Source of the DNA: Pontivivens marinum
GTDB taxonomy: Bacteria > Pseudomonadota > Alphaproteobacteria > Rhodobacterales > Rhodobacteraceae
DNA: 64,000 nucleotides
NCBI RefSeq assembly: GCF_900231835.1
Contig: NZ_OCTN01000001.1
Span: 1,107,747-1,171,746, forward strand
Direction: 5' to 3'
How positions within the stretch are numbered: position 1 is the stretch's first letter; each line of letters begins with the position of its first letter. Below are positions 9,342-18,491 of this stretch, in pieces. The translations under genes were made by a program, and so were the position numbers. The notes below the pieces were generated by a model. That model did no database searches, was not told where the DNA came from, and saw only the letters and a list, made by a program, of their open reading frames with translations.

Positions 9342-10637
9342 TCACTTGCCTATGCAAAAGCTGGAGAAGATTTCACCCAGCACATCCTCAACGCCTATTT
9401 GCCCAATCAATTTATCTAAGGCCATAATTGCCGAACGAACGTCCTCGGCGATCAGTTCCGTTACAAACGAGTCCATTTTGATACTCGAAAGAGCAACTCC
9501 GATATATTCAACCGCAGTCATCATCGCTTGCTGGTGGCGCTCACGTATCAGCAAAGATGACCCTTGCGTCAAATCACCGAGCTGCCGCCCAATATTATCA
9601 AGCAATTGATCAATGCCCGCGCCCGTGTGACTCGACACTCCGGATCGAACCCCGTCATCATCCTTACCATAGATTATCAAATCATGCGACTGCGGCTGCA
9701 CGCCGTCATCCGGTTGATCCTGATCCGACGCGAGTAGGAAAATTCGTAGATCCGCCGATGTCGCACGCTTGATTGCCAGCTCTACACCTAGCCCTTCAAC
9801 GACATCGCTGGTTTCCCGCAATCCCGCCGTATCGAGAAAAGTCACAAGTTGCCCCGCGACCTCCAATCTCACTTCGATTACATCGCGTGTTGTACCGGCA
9901 ATATCCGAGATCAGCGCCACATCCCGCCGACTTAGCTTGTTAATCAAGCTCGATTTTCCGGAATTCGGGCGCCCAACAATTGCGACCTCAAAACCGGTTC
10001 TAACTTGCTTGGCAGCCTTCGCGCCGGCCAGCTGCCCGTTCATTCCGGCTGAGACATAAGTTAACAACTGCCTGACTTCTGGAAAGACATCTACAGGAAC
10101 ATCCTCATCAGCGAAATCGATTGTCGCCTCAATTAGAGCGATAGCGCGTAGCAAATTGGCCCGCCACGTTTTCACCAATCGTGATAATTCACCATCCATG
10201 ACCCGCAATGCCTGCCGACGCTGTTCATCAGTGTCTGAATCAATCAGATCAGCAAGGCCCTCAACCTGTGCTAGGTCAAGTCGGCCGTTTTCCAGGCTTC
10301 GCCGTGTAAACTCGCCGGCCTCAGCGACACGAGTACCCCCGAATGCACCCAGCACCTTCATCAGTTGGGTAAGAACAGCCGGCGAACCGTGGTGATGGAA
10401 TTCAACCACCGGCTCACCAGTAAAGCTGGCATCCGCATCGAAACTTAAGATAAGCGCTTGATCAATAACGGAACTATCTCGTGGATCGCGCAGCAGTCGC
10501 AGCGCAGACGTTCTGGCCGCCGGTAGTGAACCGCAAAGAGCTATACCGACCTCATGCGCCAGAGGTCCGGAAACCCGAATGATCCCCACGCCGGCGCGTC
10601 CCGGCGCCGTCGCAGGTGCAAATATTGTATCAAACAT
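9342..10637 (-). CDS. mnmE: tRNA modification GTPase MnmE (TrmE)
   Basis: MnmE (431 residues from the ATG at 10637) is the K+-dependent GTPase that works with MnmG on wobble uridine modification. The N-terminal formyl-THF-binding domain begins [25 protein letters not shown]. The G domain has [12 protein letters not shown] (G1), GTTRDV (G2) and [10 protein letters not shown] (G3). The C-terminus ends with the catalytic CxGK signature, CIGK. An in-frame GTG at 10646 is possible, but the ATG gives the usual MxDTIxA start. The mnmG start is 2 bases beyond its stop, so the pair is coupled. Confidence 0.96.
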   Translation of the reverse strand: MFDTIFAPATAPGRAGVGIIRVSGPLAHEVGIALCGSLPAARTSALRLLRDPRDSSVIDQALILSFDADASFTGEPVVEFHHHGSPAVLTQLMKVLGAFGGTRVAEAGEFTRRSLENGRLDLAQVEGLADLIDSDTDEQRRQALRVMDGELSRLVKTWRANLLRAIALIEATIDFADEDVPVDVFPEVRQLLTYVSAGMNGQLAGAKAAKQVRTGFEVAIVGRPNSGKSSLINKLSRRDVALISDIAGTTRDVIEVRLEVAGQLVTFLDTAGLRETSDVVEGLGVELAIKRATSADLRIFLLASDQDQPDDGVQPQSHDLIIYGKDDDGVRSGVSSHTGAGIDQLLDNIGRQLGDLTQGSSLLIRERHQQAMMTAVEYIGVALSSIKMDSFVTELIAEDVRSAIMALDKLIGQIGVEDVLGEIFSSFCIGK

Positions 10638-10649
10638 TGCAACCACCGT

Positions 10650-10669
10650 GGGGTTCCTAAGGGAACCCC
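10650..10669. terminator. Stem-loop between rho and mnmE
   Basis: GGGGTTCC (10650-10657), loop TAAG, GGAACCCC (10662-10669): an 8-bp perfect stem located after the rho stop and just before mnmE. No T-run follows on the minus strand, so it may be a weak terminator or an mRNA-end-stabilising hairpin. Confidence 0.5.
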
Positions 10670-10684
10670 CATAATAGTAACTTA

Positions 10685-11956
10685 CTACGTGTTCATAGAA
10701 TCGAAGAAGTCAGAATTGCTCTTGGTCTGCTTCAGCTTCCCAAGCAAGAATTCGATAGCATCTGTAGTGCCCATTGGGTTCAGAATGCGGCGCAGAACGA
10801 ACATTTTCGTAAGGTCGGTTTTCTCGACCAACAAATCTTCTTTCCGCGTACCGGATTTCATGATGTCGATAGCTGGGAATACACGCTTATCAGCAATCTT
10901 ACGATCCAGAACAATTTCAGAGTTACCTGTACCCTTAAATTCTTCGAAGATAACTTCATCCATACGGCTACCCGTATCGATTAGTGCTGTCGCGATAATA
11001 GTAAGCGAACCACCTTCCTCGATATTACGTGCTGCACCAAAGAAGCGCTTGGGACGCTGCAATGCGTTTGCATCAACACCACCGGTCAATACTTTACCTG
11101 ACGACGGAACAACTGTGTTGAATGCGCGGCCCAAGCGTGTGATCGAATCCAGCAGGATGACAACATCGCGCTTATGCTCAACCAGGCGTTTTGCCTTCTC
11201 GATAACCATTTCGGATACCGCAACGTGGCGCGTTGCCGGCTCGTCAAAGGTCGAGGAAACAACCTCACCCTTAACCGAGCGCTGCATGTCGGTAACTTCC
11301 TCGGGCCGTTCATCAATCAGCAGAACGATCAGGTAGCATTCGGGGTGATTTTTCTCGATCGAGTTTGCAATATTCTGCAAAATAACCGTTTTACCAGTGC
11401 GCGGCGGCGCGACGATCAGACAACGCTGACCCTTACCAATCGGCGAAACCAGATCGATAACACGCGCCGAACGATCCTTGATCGTTGGGTCCTGTACTTC
11501 CATCGTCAGACGCTCATCAGGATATAGTGGCGTCAGGTTGTCGAAGTGAACCTTGTGATTTACCCGCTCAGGATCCTCGAAGTTGATCAGCGTGACCTTC
11601 ACCAGACCAAAATAGTTCTCACCATCCTTGGGCGCGCGAATAACACCGTCAACCGTGTCGCCAGTGCGCAGGCTGAATTTGCGGATTTGGCTGGGAGATA
11701 CGTAAATATCGTCAGGACCGGGCAGATAGTTTGCCTCAGGCGAACGCAGGAACCCGAAACCGTCCTGCAAAACCTCCAGAACGCCATCACCAGAGATTTC
11801 TACGCCATCCTCAGCCGTTTCCTTGAGGATAGCGAACATCATATCGCCCTTACGCATCGTCGAGGCGTTTTCGATCTCGAGCTCCTCAGCCATCTTCAGA
11901 AGATCGGCAGGGCTCTTCGCTTTCAACTCGGCGAGCGAGAGGCGTTCAATTTCCAT
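10685..11956 (-). CDS. rho: Transcription termination factor Rho
   Basis: Rho (423 residues) is the hexameric RNA-dependent ATPase/helicase that ends transcription of untranslated RNA. The N-terminal helix bundle ([20 protein letters not shown]) is followed by the cold-shock-like primary RNA-binding domain ([30 protein letters not shown]). The ATPase core has the Walker A block [15 protein letters not shown] and the Q-loop/R-loop region with [12 protein letters not shown]. Length is standard, without the large insertions of actinobacterial Rho. It lies downstream of hemJ in the leftward origin-proximal block. Confidence 0.98.
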   Translation of the reverse strand: MEIERLSLAELKAKSPADLLKMAEELEIENASTMRKGDMMFAILKETAEDGVEISGDGVLEVLQDGFGFLRSPEANYLPGPDDIYVSPSQIRKFSLRTGDTVDGVIRAPKDGENYFGLVKVTLINFEDPERVNHKVHFDNLTPLYPDERLTMEVQDPTIKDRSARVIDLVSPIGKGQRCLIVAPPRTGKTVILQNIANSIEKNHPECYLIVLLIDERPEEVTDMQRSVKGEVVSSTFDEPATRHVAVSEMVIEKAKRLVEHKRDVVILLDSITRLGRAFNTVVPSSGKVLTGGVDANALQRPKRFFGAARNIEEGGSLTIIATALIDTGSRMDEVIFEEFKGTGNSEIVLDRKIADKRVFPAIDIMKSGTRKEDLLVEKTDLTKMFVLRRILNPMGTTDAIEFLLGKLKQTKSNSDFFDSMNT

Positions 11957-12086
11957 TAATTTCAGTCCGATTGTGTGATCGGCGCATATGGGCGCCAGAC
12001 AACAGTAGAGGGAGGGAAGCGTCGCTGAATGGGACGGTTTGAGTTAGATATGGCGGATAGCAGCAAAATGTCAACTCTGCTCCACC

Positions 12087-12533
12087 TCAGAACGGTTTTA
12101 CGATAACCATTACAACGATTACGACCATTAGCAGCGTCGGAATTTCATTGGCGTAACGATAGGTGCGGCCGCTTTTGGTGTTCGCATCAGCCAGAAAATC
12201 CTTACGGCGCTTGTTTAGCCAACCGTGAAACCCGCTCATAGCAATCACTGCAATGAATTTGGGCAAGAACCACCAGCCGATAACACCGGGTATCGCTGCA
12301 AGGCTAAGCCCGAAGACCCATGTTGCGATCATGGCTGGTGTCATGATGACGCTATAGAGCTTCATCTCCATCATTTTGAACGTCTCCGACATCTCACTGC
12401 CAGGTCTCGCCCGTTCTGCGTGATGCACGAACAATCTGGGTAGATAAAACAAACCTGCCATCCACGAGATGACGGCTATCAGATGTGCGGCCTTTAGCCA
12501 TGGATAGGCGATGCCGAGGAGATCTTGAAACAT
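12087..12533 (-). CDS. hemJ: Protoporphyrinogen IX oxidase HemJ
   Basis: HemJ (148 residues) is the membrane-embedded, heme-containing protoporphyrinogen oxidase that replaces HemG/HemY in most alphaproteobacteria. Four transmembrane helices are apparent, with conserved histidines (KAAHLIAVISWMAGLFYLPRLFVHH, and GFHGWLNKRRKDF). The normal upstream neighbour hemE is not present here, since candidate origin DNA follows directly. Its start codon is 12533, adjacent to the candidate oriC. Confidence 0.92.
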   Translation of the reverse strand: MFQDLLGIAYPWLKAAHLIAVISWMAGLFYLPRLFVHHAERARPGSEMSETFKMMEMKLYSVIMTPAMIATWVFGLSLAAIPGVIGWWFLPKFIAVIAMSGFHGWLNKRRKDFLADANTKSGRTYRYANEIPTLLMVVIVVMVIVKPF

Positions 12534-13013
12534 GTCATACCCTTCTCAATGCAAACGTCTTTGCCGGTTTTGTGTCTGCGATCAAGTGTGCGGCTTTGGC
12601 CCCCTTAATATCTTAAAGAATGAAAAGGTTGTAGTTTGTAGTAGGTCTGTGAATCTTGGGGATTATCTCTACGCACAGATTTCTCCACATGCTTGCCCAC
12701 AGAGAATCGATTCTGCATGACAAATTGCATGCTGCTATGTGCGTAACTGAATAGCATAATTTTTGTATTATTTCAGTGGCTTAGTTTTTCAGAATTTTGA
12801 CATTCCAAATCCGACTCAGATTGACTCCTTCGAACCCTGCCGAGTCTGTGGATTCTCAGCGAAGTTATCCACAGGTGATGTGATTTTACCCACGGGCTGT
12901 CGCCGGCCTGTGAATGCAATTGGGTAAACCGAGGATGAAACCGTGCATTTGCTTTTCTCCACAGGTTGGACCCACTATCGTTGACAGGCATATCCCCGAA
13001 TTCATCCACAGGA
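12534..13013. other. Candidate chromosomal replication origin (oriC)
   Basis: A 0.48 kb gap between hemJ and the PPSR (RP001-type) gene, the same setting as the Caulobacter origin between hemE and RP001. It holds a perfect DnaA box TTATCCACA at 12865-12873. One-mismatch boxes lie at 12681-12689 and 12955-12963 (TTCTCCACA), 13002-13010 (TCATCCACA) and 12738-12746 (reverse of TTACGCACA). An AT-rich stretch at about 12748-12810 could be the unwinding element. Seven GANTC sites fall within 12651-12855. Gene direction flips across it. No IHF or CtrA site was assigned. Confidence 0.8.
12865..12873 (+). promoter_or_regulatory. Perfect DnaA box TTATCCACA
   Basis: An exact match to the high-affinity DnaA box, placed 55 bases from the AT-rich tract. 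The one-mismatch boxes around it make this the natural anchor for DnaA assembly. Confidence 0.85.
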
Positions 13014-13022
13014 TTGTTGGTC

Positions 13023-13844
13023 TTGACCGCGCAAAATCGCCTCACCTTGCACCTGATTTCCGATTCCACAGGCAACACGATCGCCTCAGCGGCGCGTGCC
13101 AGCGCAATTCGATTCGAGGGCGCGCAATTACAGACCGAGGAAAACGTCTTTGTCCGCACGCGCGAACAGATCACCCAGATTGTTGAGCGTGTGCAGCAGC
13201 CGGCATTGATTTTGCACACTTTAGCCGATCAAAAGCTTGAGGAGCATCTGGTTTCATTGGCGATGCAGCGTGGGATTGAGGCGATTGGCGTGCTCGATAC
13301 CACAGTGCGCGCGATGACGCGGCATCTTGGCTCACCGGGGCCATCAATGCCGGGGCAGCAGCATCGTGTGGACCAGAATTACCAGAAACGGATCAGCGCG
13401 ATTGATTTCGCCATGGCTCATGATGATGGCGTGGATACGGGGCGTTTGCTGGCAGCGGATGTGATTTTGGTTGGGGTTAGCCGTAGCTCCAAAACGCCGA
13501 CATGTATTTACCTTGGTTATCAGGGAGTTAGGGCAGCAAATGTTCCTCTGGTTCCCCATGTCCCCGCCCCGCCCGGTTTGCTGGCGGCGATCGAGGTCGG
13601 CGTGATGGTGGTGGGTTTGGTGGTCAGCCCTGCCCGCTTGGCTCAAATTCGCGCACATCGTTTGGTCGCGTTGGATCGCGGTGCCACGCAGGGATACGCA
13701 GATATCGACACGATCCGTTCCGAAGTTTCCGAGGCACGCCTGTTTTTTGAGCGTCACGACATTCCGGTTATTGACGTTAGCCGCCGCTCCATTGAGGAAA
13801 CAGCGGCAGCAATTCTCGCCAAACTCAGAAAGCGCGCGACATGA
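13023..13844 (+). CDS. PPSR-family kinase/pyrophosphorylase (pyruvate phosphate dikinase or PEP synthase regulator)
   Basis: A DUF299/PPSR protein (273 residues), a bifunctional ADP-dependent kinase and phosphate-dependent pyrophosphorylase that inactivates or reactivates PPDK or PEP synthase. Family blocks are LHLISDSTGNTI at the start, the P-loop-like GVSRSSKTPTCIYLGYQGVRAANVPLV, and the end VIDVSRRSIEETAAAIL. The frame stays open to 12966, but homologues begin just before RLTLHL. I choose the TTG at 13023, with AGGA 9 bases upstream; TTG at 13014 or 13017 is also possible. It overlaps maf by 4 bases. This is the RP001 neighbour of alphaproteobacterial origins. Confidence 0.9.
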   Translation: MTAQNRLTLHLISDSTGNTIASAARASAIRFEGAQLQTEENVFVRTREQITQIVERVQQPALILHTLADQKLEEHLVSLAMQRGIEAIGVLDTTVRAMTRHLGSPGPSMPGQQHRVDQNYQKRISAIDFAMAHDDGVDTGRLLAADVILVGVSRSSKTPTCIYLGYQGVRAANVPLVPHVPAPPGLLAAIEVGVMVVGLVVSPARLAQIRAHRLVALDRGATQGYADIDTIRSEVSEARLFFERHDIPVIDVSRRSIEETAAAILAKLRKRAT

Positions 13845-14437
13845 CAGACCTAATCTTGGCTTCAAGCTCCAGCGCGCGCTCTAAAATGTTGCGTGATGCC
13901 GGCGTTGCCCATCGTGTGGATGTTTCGCGGGTGGATGAGGACGCGGTAAAGCGCGCTATGCTGGCCGAGGGCGCACCGCCGCGTGACATTGCGGATAAAT
14001 TGGCGGAGCTAAAGGGCTTGCGGGTCTCTGCGCGCAACGGGTCTGACTTTGTTTTATCGGCGGATCAGGTGCTGGTCAGCGCGGGAAAGCTATATGATAA
14101 GGCGCAAAATGCTGATGAATTGCGCGCCCAACTGCGTGAATTGCGCGGAACCAGCCACGAGCTTCTGTCCGCGGCGGTGATCTGCGAGGGGGGGCGGCCC
14201 GTTTGGCGGCATATCGGGCGTGCGCAGTTGATAATGCGTTCCTTTTCCGACACATATCTCGAAGAATACGTCACAGATGGCGGCGCGGCATTGTTTGAAA
14301 CGGTCGGCGGATACAAACTCGAAGAAAAGGGCGCGCAGCTGTTCAGCCGCGTTCAGGGGGACTATTTCAGCGTACTTGGTCTACCTTTGCTCGAAGTCCT
14401 AGGGTTTTTACGCGCACGGGGAATCTTGACCGAATGA
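13841..14437 (+). CDS. maf: Maf-family nucleotide pyrophosphatase
   Basis: A 198-residue Maf/Ham1-superfamily protein. Maf proteins hydrolyse dTTP, UTP or modified nucleotides such as 7-methyl-GTP, limiting misincorporation; which substrate applies here cannot be read from the sequence. The N-terminal block LILASSSSARSKMLRDAG and the catalytic SADQVLV stretch are visible. It overlaps the PPSR gene by 4 bases upstream and aroE by 4 bases downstream, so the five genes from PPSR to dnaQ are one coupled operon. Confidence 0.93.
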   Translation: MTDLILASSSSARSKMLRDAGVAHRVDVSRVDEDAVKRAMLAEGAPPRDIADKLAELKGLRVSARNGSDFVLSADQVLVSAGKLYDKAQNADELRAQLRELRGTSHELLSAAVICEGGRPVWRHIGRAQLIMRSFSDTYLEEYVTDGGAALFETVGGYKLEEKGAQLFSRVQGDYFSVLGLPLLEVLGFLRARGILTE

Positions 14438-15270
14438 CATATACATCGCCGCCGCTAGCCGGTGTTGTTGGATGGCCGATCGGGCTGTCACGCTCACCCG
14501 CGTTGCATGGGCATTGGCTCAAACGTTACGGGATTCCTGGGTACTATGTTCCGTTGGGCATCGCGCCACAGGATTTTGAAAACGGTATCCGGTCGCTGCC
14601 GCGACTAGGTTTTCGCGGCGTGAATGTTACCCTGCCCTATAAGCAAACTGTGCTGCCGCTGGCGGATAAAATCAGCGATCGTGCGGCACTGATCGGGGCT
14701 GCTAACACGCTGATATTTCGCGATGACGGCGGTATTTATGGCGATAATACAGATGGTTACGGATTTATAGAAAACCTGCGCCAGAATGCGCCGGGCTGGT
14801 CCGCACGCAGTGGTCCATGCTTGGTACTGGGCGCCGGTGGGGCCGCGCGGGGCATCATTTCTGCGCTAATAACCGAGGGCGCGCCCGAAATCCGCATCGC
14901 GAACCGCACCCGTCAACGGGCGGAGATCCTCAAGGATCAGTATGGCGCACGGATACAGGTCATTGACTGGAATCGTGCCGCCGATGCGATGGATGGGGCC
15001 AGCACGATCATCAACACGACATCACTGGGGATGGCTGGCCAGCCGGAGCTGAATATCAGCTTCGATGCGGCCCCCGGCACGGCGATTGCGACGGATATTG
15101 TGTATAACCCACTGACGACACCGTTCCTGCGGGCTGCAAACGCTGCCGGCCTGGTCACTGTGGATGGTTTGGGAATGTTGCTGCATCAGGCAGTGCCCGG
15201 TTTCCGGCAATGGTTCGAGCACGCGCCCGAGGTTGATGACGACCTGCGCAAAGCTGTGCTGGCGGCATGA
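14434..15270 (+). CDS. aroE: Shikimate dehydrogenase (NADP+)
   Basis: AroE (278 residues) reduces 3-dehydroshikimate to shikimate in aromatic amino-acid synthesis. The substrate site GWPIGLSRSPALHGHWL, the catalytic-lysine block NVTLPYKQTVLPL and the NADP-binding GAGGAARGI (about residues 131-139) with NRTRQRA are all present. The C-terminus has DGLGMLLHQAVPGFRQW, typical of full-length AroE. It overlaps maf and coaE by 4 bases each. Confidence 0.96.
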   Translation: MTYTSPPLAGVVGWPIGLSRSPALHGHWLKRYGIPGYYVPLGIAPQDFENGIRSLPRLGFRGVNVTLPYKQTVLPLADKISDRAALIGAANTLIFRDDGGIYGDNTDGYGFIENLRQNAPGWSARSGPCLVLGAGGAARGIISALITEGAPEIRIANRTRQRAEILKDQYGARIQVIDWNRAADAMDGASTIINTTSLGMAGQPELNISFDAAPGTAIATDIVYNPLTTPFLRAANAAGLVTVDGLGMLLHQAVPGFRQWFEHAPEVDDDLRKAVLAA

Positions 15271-15863
15271 TTGCGCATCGGATCGGGCTGACCGGGTCCA
15301 TCGGAATGGGAAAATCCACGACGGCTGCGCTGTTCATGGCTGAGGACGTTCCGGTTTGGGACGCGGATGCGGTGGTGCATCGGCTTTATACACAGGGTGG
15401 CGCGGCGGTTGTACCGCTGGGCGCGCTGATCCCCGATGCTGTTCAGGCCGGTGCCGTCGATCGTATTCACCTGCGACAGGCATTGCTCACCGATCCTGCG
15501 CTGATGAAACAGGTGGAGAGCATCGTGCACCCCCTCGTCGGGGCGGATCGCACGCAGTTTGTTGCGGAAAATACGGCCCCAATCATCCTGTTCGACATTC
15601 CGCTATTGTTCGAAACGGGTCAGGCGCAGGCCTATGATAGCGTTGTTGTGGTCAGCGCGCCGGCAGCGGTACAGCGTGAACGCGTCCTTGCACGGGATGG
15701 CATGACGGTTGCCGCCTTTGAAGCTATCCTTGCCAAGCAGGTGCCAGACGCAGAAAAGCGCGCGCAGGCGGACCATGTGATCGATACCTCACAGGGGATG
15801 GATGCAGCGCGTGATCAGGTTCGCGCCATTTTGGATAGTATCAGGGGCACAATGAATGCGTGA
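15267..15863 (+). CDS. coaE: Dephospho-CoA kinase
   Basis: CoaE (198 residues) phosphorylates dephospho-CoA, the last step of coenzyme A synthesis. The P-loop GSIGMGKSTTA is near the N-terminus, followed by DADAVVHRLYTQGG and the lid/helical region IILFDIPLLFETG. Length is typical. It overlaps aroE by 4 bases and dnaQ by 8 bases, matching the conserved aroE-coaE-dnaQ order of alphaproteobacteria. Confidence 0.96.
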   Translation: MIAHRIGLTGSIGMGKSTTAALFMAEDVPVWDADAVVHRLYTQGGAAVVPLGALIPDAVQAGAVDRIHLRQALLTDPALMKQVESIVHPLVGADRTQFVAENTAPIILFDIPLLFETGQAQAYDSVVVVSAPAAVQRERVLARDGMTVAAFEAILAKQVPDAEKRAQADHVIDTSQGMDAARDQVRAILDSIRGTMNA

Positions 15864-16554
15864 AATCGTTCTGGATACGGAAACCACCGGACTCGACCCA
15901 CTGTCCGGCGACAGGATTGTTGAGATTGGCGCGGTTGAACTGTTCAACCACATGCCGACCGGTGAAACCTATCACCAATATATCAACCCCGAACGCGACA
16001 TGCCGCAGGAGGCATTCAATGTTCACGGGTTGAGCATTGATTTCCTGAAGGACAAGCCGGTCTTCAGAAAAATCGGGCAGGCATTTCTGGATTTCGTCGG
16101 TGACAGCAAGATGGTGATCCACAACGCCAGCTTCGATATGAAATTTCTGAACGCGGAGCTGAAGTGGATGGGGTTGCCAACCCTGCCCATGGCGCAGGCG
16201 CTGGATACGCTGGGCATTGCGCGCAGTCGGTTTCCGGGGGCGCAAAACTCGCTGGATGCGCTGTGCCGACGGTTCGGAATTGATAACTCGGCGCGTACCA
16301 AACACGGCGCGCTGCTGGATTCCGAGATTTTGGCGGAGGTTTATCTGGAGCTTGTCGGCGGACGGCAGCCGGATTTCACGCTGTCCGTTGTGCAGGACAA
16401 CACGAATAACACCGTAAGCGCAAAGCAGTGGACCCCATCGGCCCGTCCGCAACCCCTGCCCGCGCGTATCACGGATGCAGAACAGCAAGCCTTTGACGGG
16501 TTTGTGGAAAAGCTGGGCGATAAGGCATTCTGGAACGATTTTTCCAAGGGATAA
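15856..16554 (+). CDS. dnaQ: DNA polymerase III epsilon subunit (proofreading 3'-5' exonuclease)
   Basis: DnaQ (232 residues) is the DEDDh proofreading exonuclease of the replicase core. ExoI is LDTETTGLDP, ExoII is HNASFDMKFL, and ExoIII is HGALLDSEILAEVYLEL, with the catalytic H and D spaced as in the DEDDh class. The C-terminal tail is likely the part that binds the alpha subunit. It is the last gene of the PPSR-maf-aroE-coaE-dnaQ operon and converges on secB, with a shared hairpin between them. Confidence 0.96.
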   Translation: MREIVLDTETTGLDPLSGDRIVEIGAVELFNHMPTGETYHQYINPERDMPQEAFNVHGLSIDFLKDKPVFRKIGQAFLDFVGDSKMVIHNASFDMKFLNAELKWMGLPTLPMAQALDTLGIARSRFPGAQNSLDALCRRFGIDNSARTKHGALLDSEILAEVYLELVGGRQPDFTLSVVQDNTNNTVSAKQWTPSARPQPLPARITDAEQQAFDGFVEKLGDKAFWNDFSKG

Positions 16555-16556
16555 CG

Positions 16557-16587
16557 AAAAAGGCGGCACCGGTTTCCCGATGCCGCC
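16557..16587 (-). terminator. Rho-independent terminator of secB
   Basis: On the minus strand, GGCGGCA (16587-16581) pairs with TGCCGCC (16568-16562) across a 12-base loop and is followed by five T (16561-16557). This fits secB well. On the plus strand the stem may also end dnaQ, but it lacks a T-run there. Confidence 0.75.
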
Positions 16588-16611
16588 CTGAATTCGGTAC
16601 GGAACTGCGAA

Positions 16612-17121
16612 TTATGCGGTGCCGGTATTGCCCTCGGATGCCTGCTGCGCCTGCTGGCGGCGGGTCAGTTCGTTCCGGTACAGCGCCATGAAGTCGATAG
16701 GATCGACGTTCACTGGTGGGAAACCACCATCGCGGGTCATATCGCTGACGATCCGGCGTGCGAACGGGAAGATCATCGTGGGGCACTGGATCAACAGGAA
16801 CGGGTGCATCTGCGCGGCGGGAACGTTCGAAATCTCGAACATGCCGGCATAGTCCAGTTCCATCAGGAATACCGGCTGATCGTTGGATTCTGCGTTGATT
16901 TTCAACGTCAGAACAACCTCGTATACCTCGGTGTCGCCGACCTTCTTGGCGTCCAGATTCACACCAACGCGCACCTGTGGTGGCGTTGCAGGGGCGTTGC
17001 CCTTTTGTGCGGCGATGTTCTCGAACGAGACATCCTTGATGTACTGGTTCCGAATGCGGATCTGGGGCTGTGCGGCCGGCTGATCGGTTGGCGCTGCTGC
17101 ACCCGTGGTCTCGTCCGTCAT
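16612..17121 (-). CDS. secB: Protein-export chaperone SecB
   Basis: SecB (169 residues) is the tetrameric cytosolic chaperone that holds preproteins unfolded and hands them to SecA. Typical blocks are QYIKDVSFENIAAQ, the strands VYEVVLTLKINAES and VFLMELDYAGMFEI, and the C-terminal FPFARRIVSDMTRDGGFPPVNVDPIDFMALY. It converges on dnaQ and is followed on the same strand by a clear terminator. fxsA lies upstream on the same strand, as commonly seen in Rhodobacterales. Confidence 0.97.
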   Translation of the reverse strand: MTDETTGAAAPTDQPAAQPQIRIRNQYIKDVSFENIAAQKGNAPATPPQVRVGVNLDAKKVGDTEVYEVVLTLKINAESNDQPVFLMELDYAGMFEISNVPAAQMHPFLLIQCPTMIFPFARRIVSDMTRDGGFPPVNVDPIDFMALYRNELTRRQQAQQASEGNTGTA

Positions 17122-17203
17122 GACGTTCCTCGCTGGAATGTTGTCGTGTTCGGCGTTGCGTTTATCAGAGCGGAGGCACCATCACAACGCCGACGCCATA
17201 TGA

Positions 17204-17692
17204 TCACTCACGCGGTTGTGTCCAACCGGAATTTCCGCGGGGGCCATCCTCGGGCGGGGTTTCGACCTCGTACTGGCCGTCAATGACATCAGGCCGCATG
17301 CCGGGGCCTCGCCCTGCCTCCGCGCCGGCGCGATGGGTGGCGGCAACGGTTACCCGCTTGGCCAATTCACGAATGACGATATCGCGGATAAACGGCACCA
17401 GCAGCGAGAATCCCAGCGCATCGGTAAAGAAGCCGGGTGTTAACAGCAGGATACCAGCCACGAGGATCAGTGCCCCATGCGCCAGTGGCCCGCGCGGATC
17501 ACCGCCGGTTTGCAGGATGTGCTGTAGCTCACGCAAGGCTCCGCCGCCCTGTTTGCGTAGCAACCACGTACCGACAACTGCTGTCAGCAGTACGGTTGCC
17601 AGTGTTGGGAACAGCCCGATCAGGCCGCCCACTTGGATAAATAACGCGATTTCGATCAGCGGCACCGCGATCAGCGCCAGAAAAATCAACAT
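17204..17692 (-). CDS. fxsA: FxsA-family membrane protein
   Basis: A 162-residue FxsA-family protein. In E. coli, FxsA relieves F-plasmid exclusion of phage T7, but its cellular role is unknown. The N-terminus MLIFLALIAVPLIEIALFIQVGGLIG is a membrane segment with the family's hallmark VPLIEI. Further hydrophobic stretches follow at LLTAVVGTWLL and LVAGILLLTPGFFTDALGF. The start at 17692 has AGGAGG 7 bases upstream and is preferred over the longer frame from 17725. The charged C-terminal tail is probably cytoplasmic. Confidence 0.88.
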   Translation of the reverse strand: MLIFLALIAVPLIEIALFIQVGGLIGLFPTLATVLLTAVVGTWLLRKQGGGALRELQHILQTGGDPRGPLAHGALILVAGILLLTPGFFTDALGFSLLVPFIRDIVIRELAKRVTVAATHRAGAEAGRGPGMRPDVIDGQYEVETPPEDGPRGNSGWTQPRE

Positions 17693-17821
17693 GTCTTGCC
17701 TCCTGTTGGGGCTCTGCATGCGCACCGCATGGACTTGGCCCCTGTCGTTCCTTAGATATGCACTATCTGTAATGTTGCCAGCACCAATGCTAAATGCCCG
17801 TCAAAGGAAGAGATACACGTT

Positions 17822-18487
17822 ATGAGTTTGCTACCATTGCTCGTCCTTGCCGCGGTTGCCGTGTTCCTAGTGCTGAAACTGCGCAGCGTGCTGGGCACGC
17901 GCACGGGTTTTGAGCCATCGGCCGACGAAATGCCACGGCCACCTATGCCCGGACCGTCCCGCGATGCAGAATTTGAGGTGATCGAGGGCGGCGGCAAGGA
18001 TCGCGACATCGCCGATCACGTTGATCTGGACAGTGATGCGGGCCACGCTCTGGTTCAGATGAAGCGGGTCGAGCCGGATTTCGGCGTGACCGACTTCATC
18101 GCAGGGTCCAAGCAAGCCTATGAAATGATCCTGATGGCGTATGAAAACGGCGATCTGGATACCTTGCAGCAATTTCTGGCTCCAGATGTTTATCAGGGAT
18201 TCGAACAGGCCGTTGAACAGCGTGCTGAGGCAGGTCTGACTGTTGAGGCAAACTTCATCGGCGTGCGTGAGGTAAAGCTCAAGGATGCCCGCTTCGATGA
18301 TCTGGATAATGTCGGCGATGTTGTTGTGCGCTTTGTGGGTGAACTGACCTCCGTTGTGCGGAATGCGAATGGCGATGTGGTCGAGGGTGACCCGCATGTA
18401 GTGAAGCGCCAGTCGGATACGTGGACCTTCTCGCGCGTTATGGGTTCGGACAATCCGAACTGGCTGCTCGTCGCGACCGGGGCGTGA
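17822..18487 (+). CDS. Tim44/TimA-domain membrane-anchored protein
   Basis: A 221-residue protein with one N-terminal transmembrane helix (LLPLLVLAAVAVFLVLKLRSVLGTRTG), a charged linker, then a Tim44-like domain (about residues 75-220) with FIAGSKQAYEMILMAYENGDLDTLQQFLAPDVYQGFEQAVEQR. Bacterial Tim44-like proteins (TimA) are related to the mitochondrial import component; their bacterial role is not settled. It starts a rightward unit with mltA and the Smr gene and is divergent from fxsA, an order conserved in Rhodobacterales. Confidence 0.87.
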   Translation: MSLLPLLVLAAVAVFLVLKLRSVLGTRTGFEPSADEMPRPPMPGPSRDAEFEVIEGGGKDRDIADHVDLDSDAGHALVQMKRVEPDFGVTDFIAGSKQAYEMILMAYENGDLDTLQQFLAPDVYQGFEQAVEQRAEAGLTVEANFIGVREVKLKDARFDDLDNVGDVVVRFVGELTSVVRNANGDVVEGDPHVVKRQSDTWTFSRVMGSDNPNWLLVATGA

Positions 18488-18491
18488 AGCT

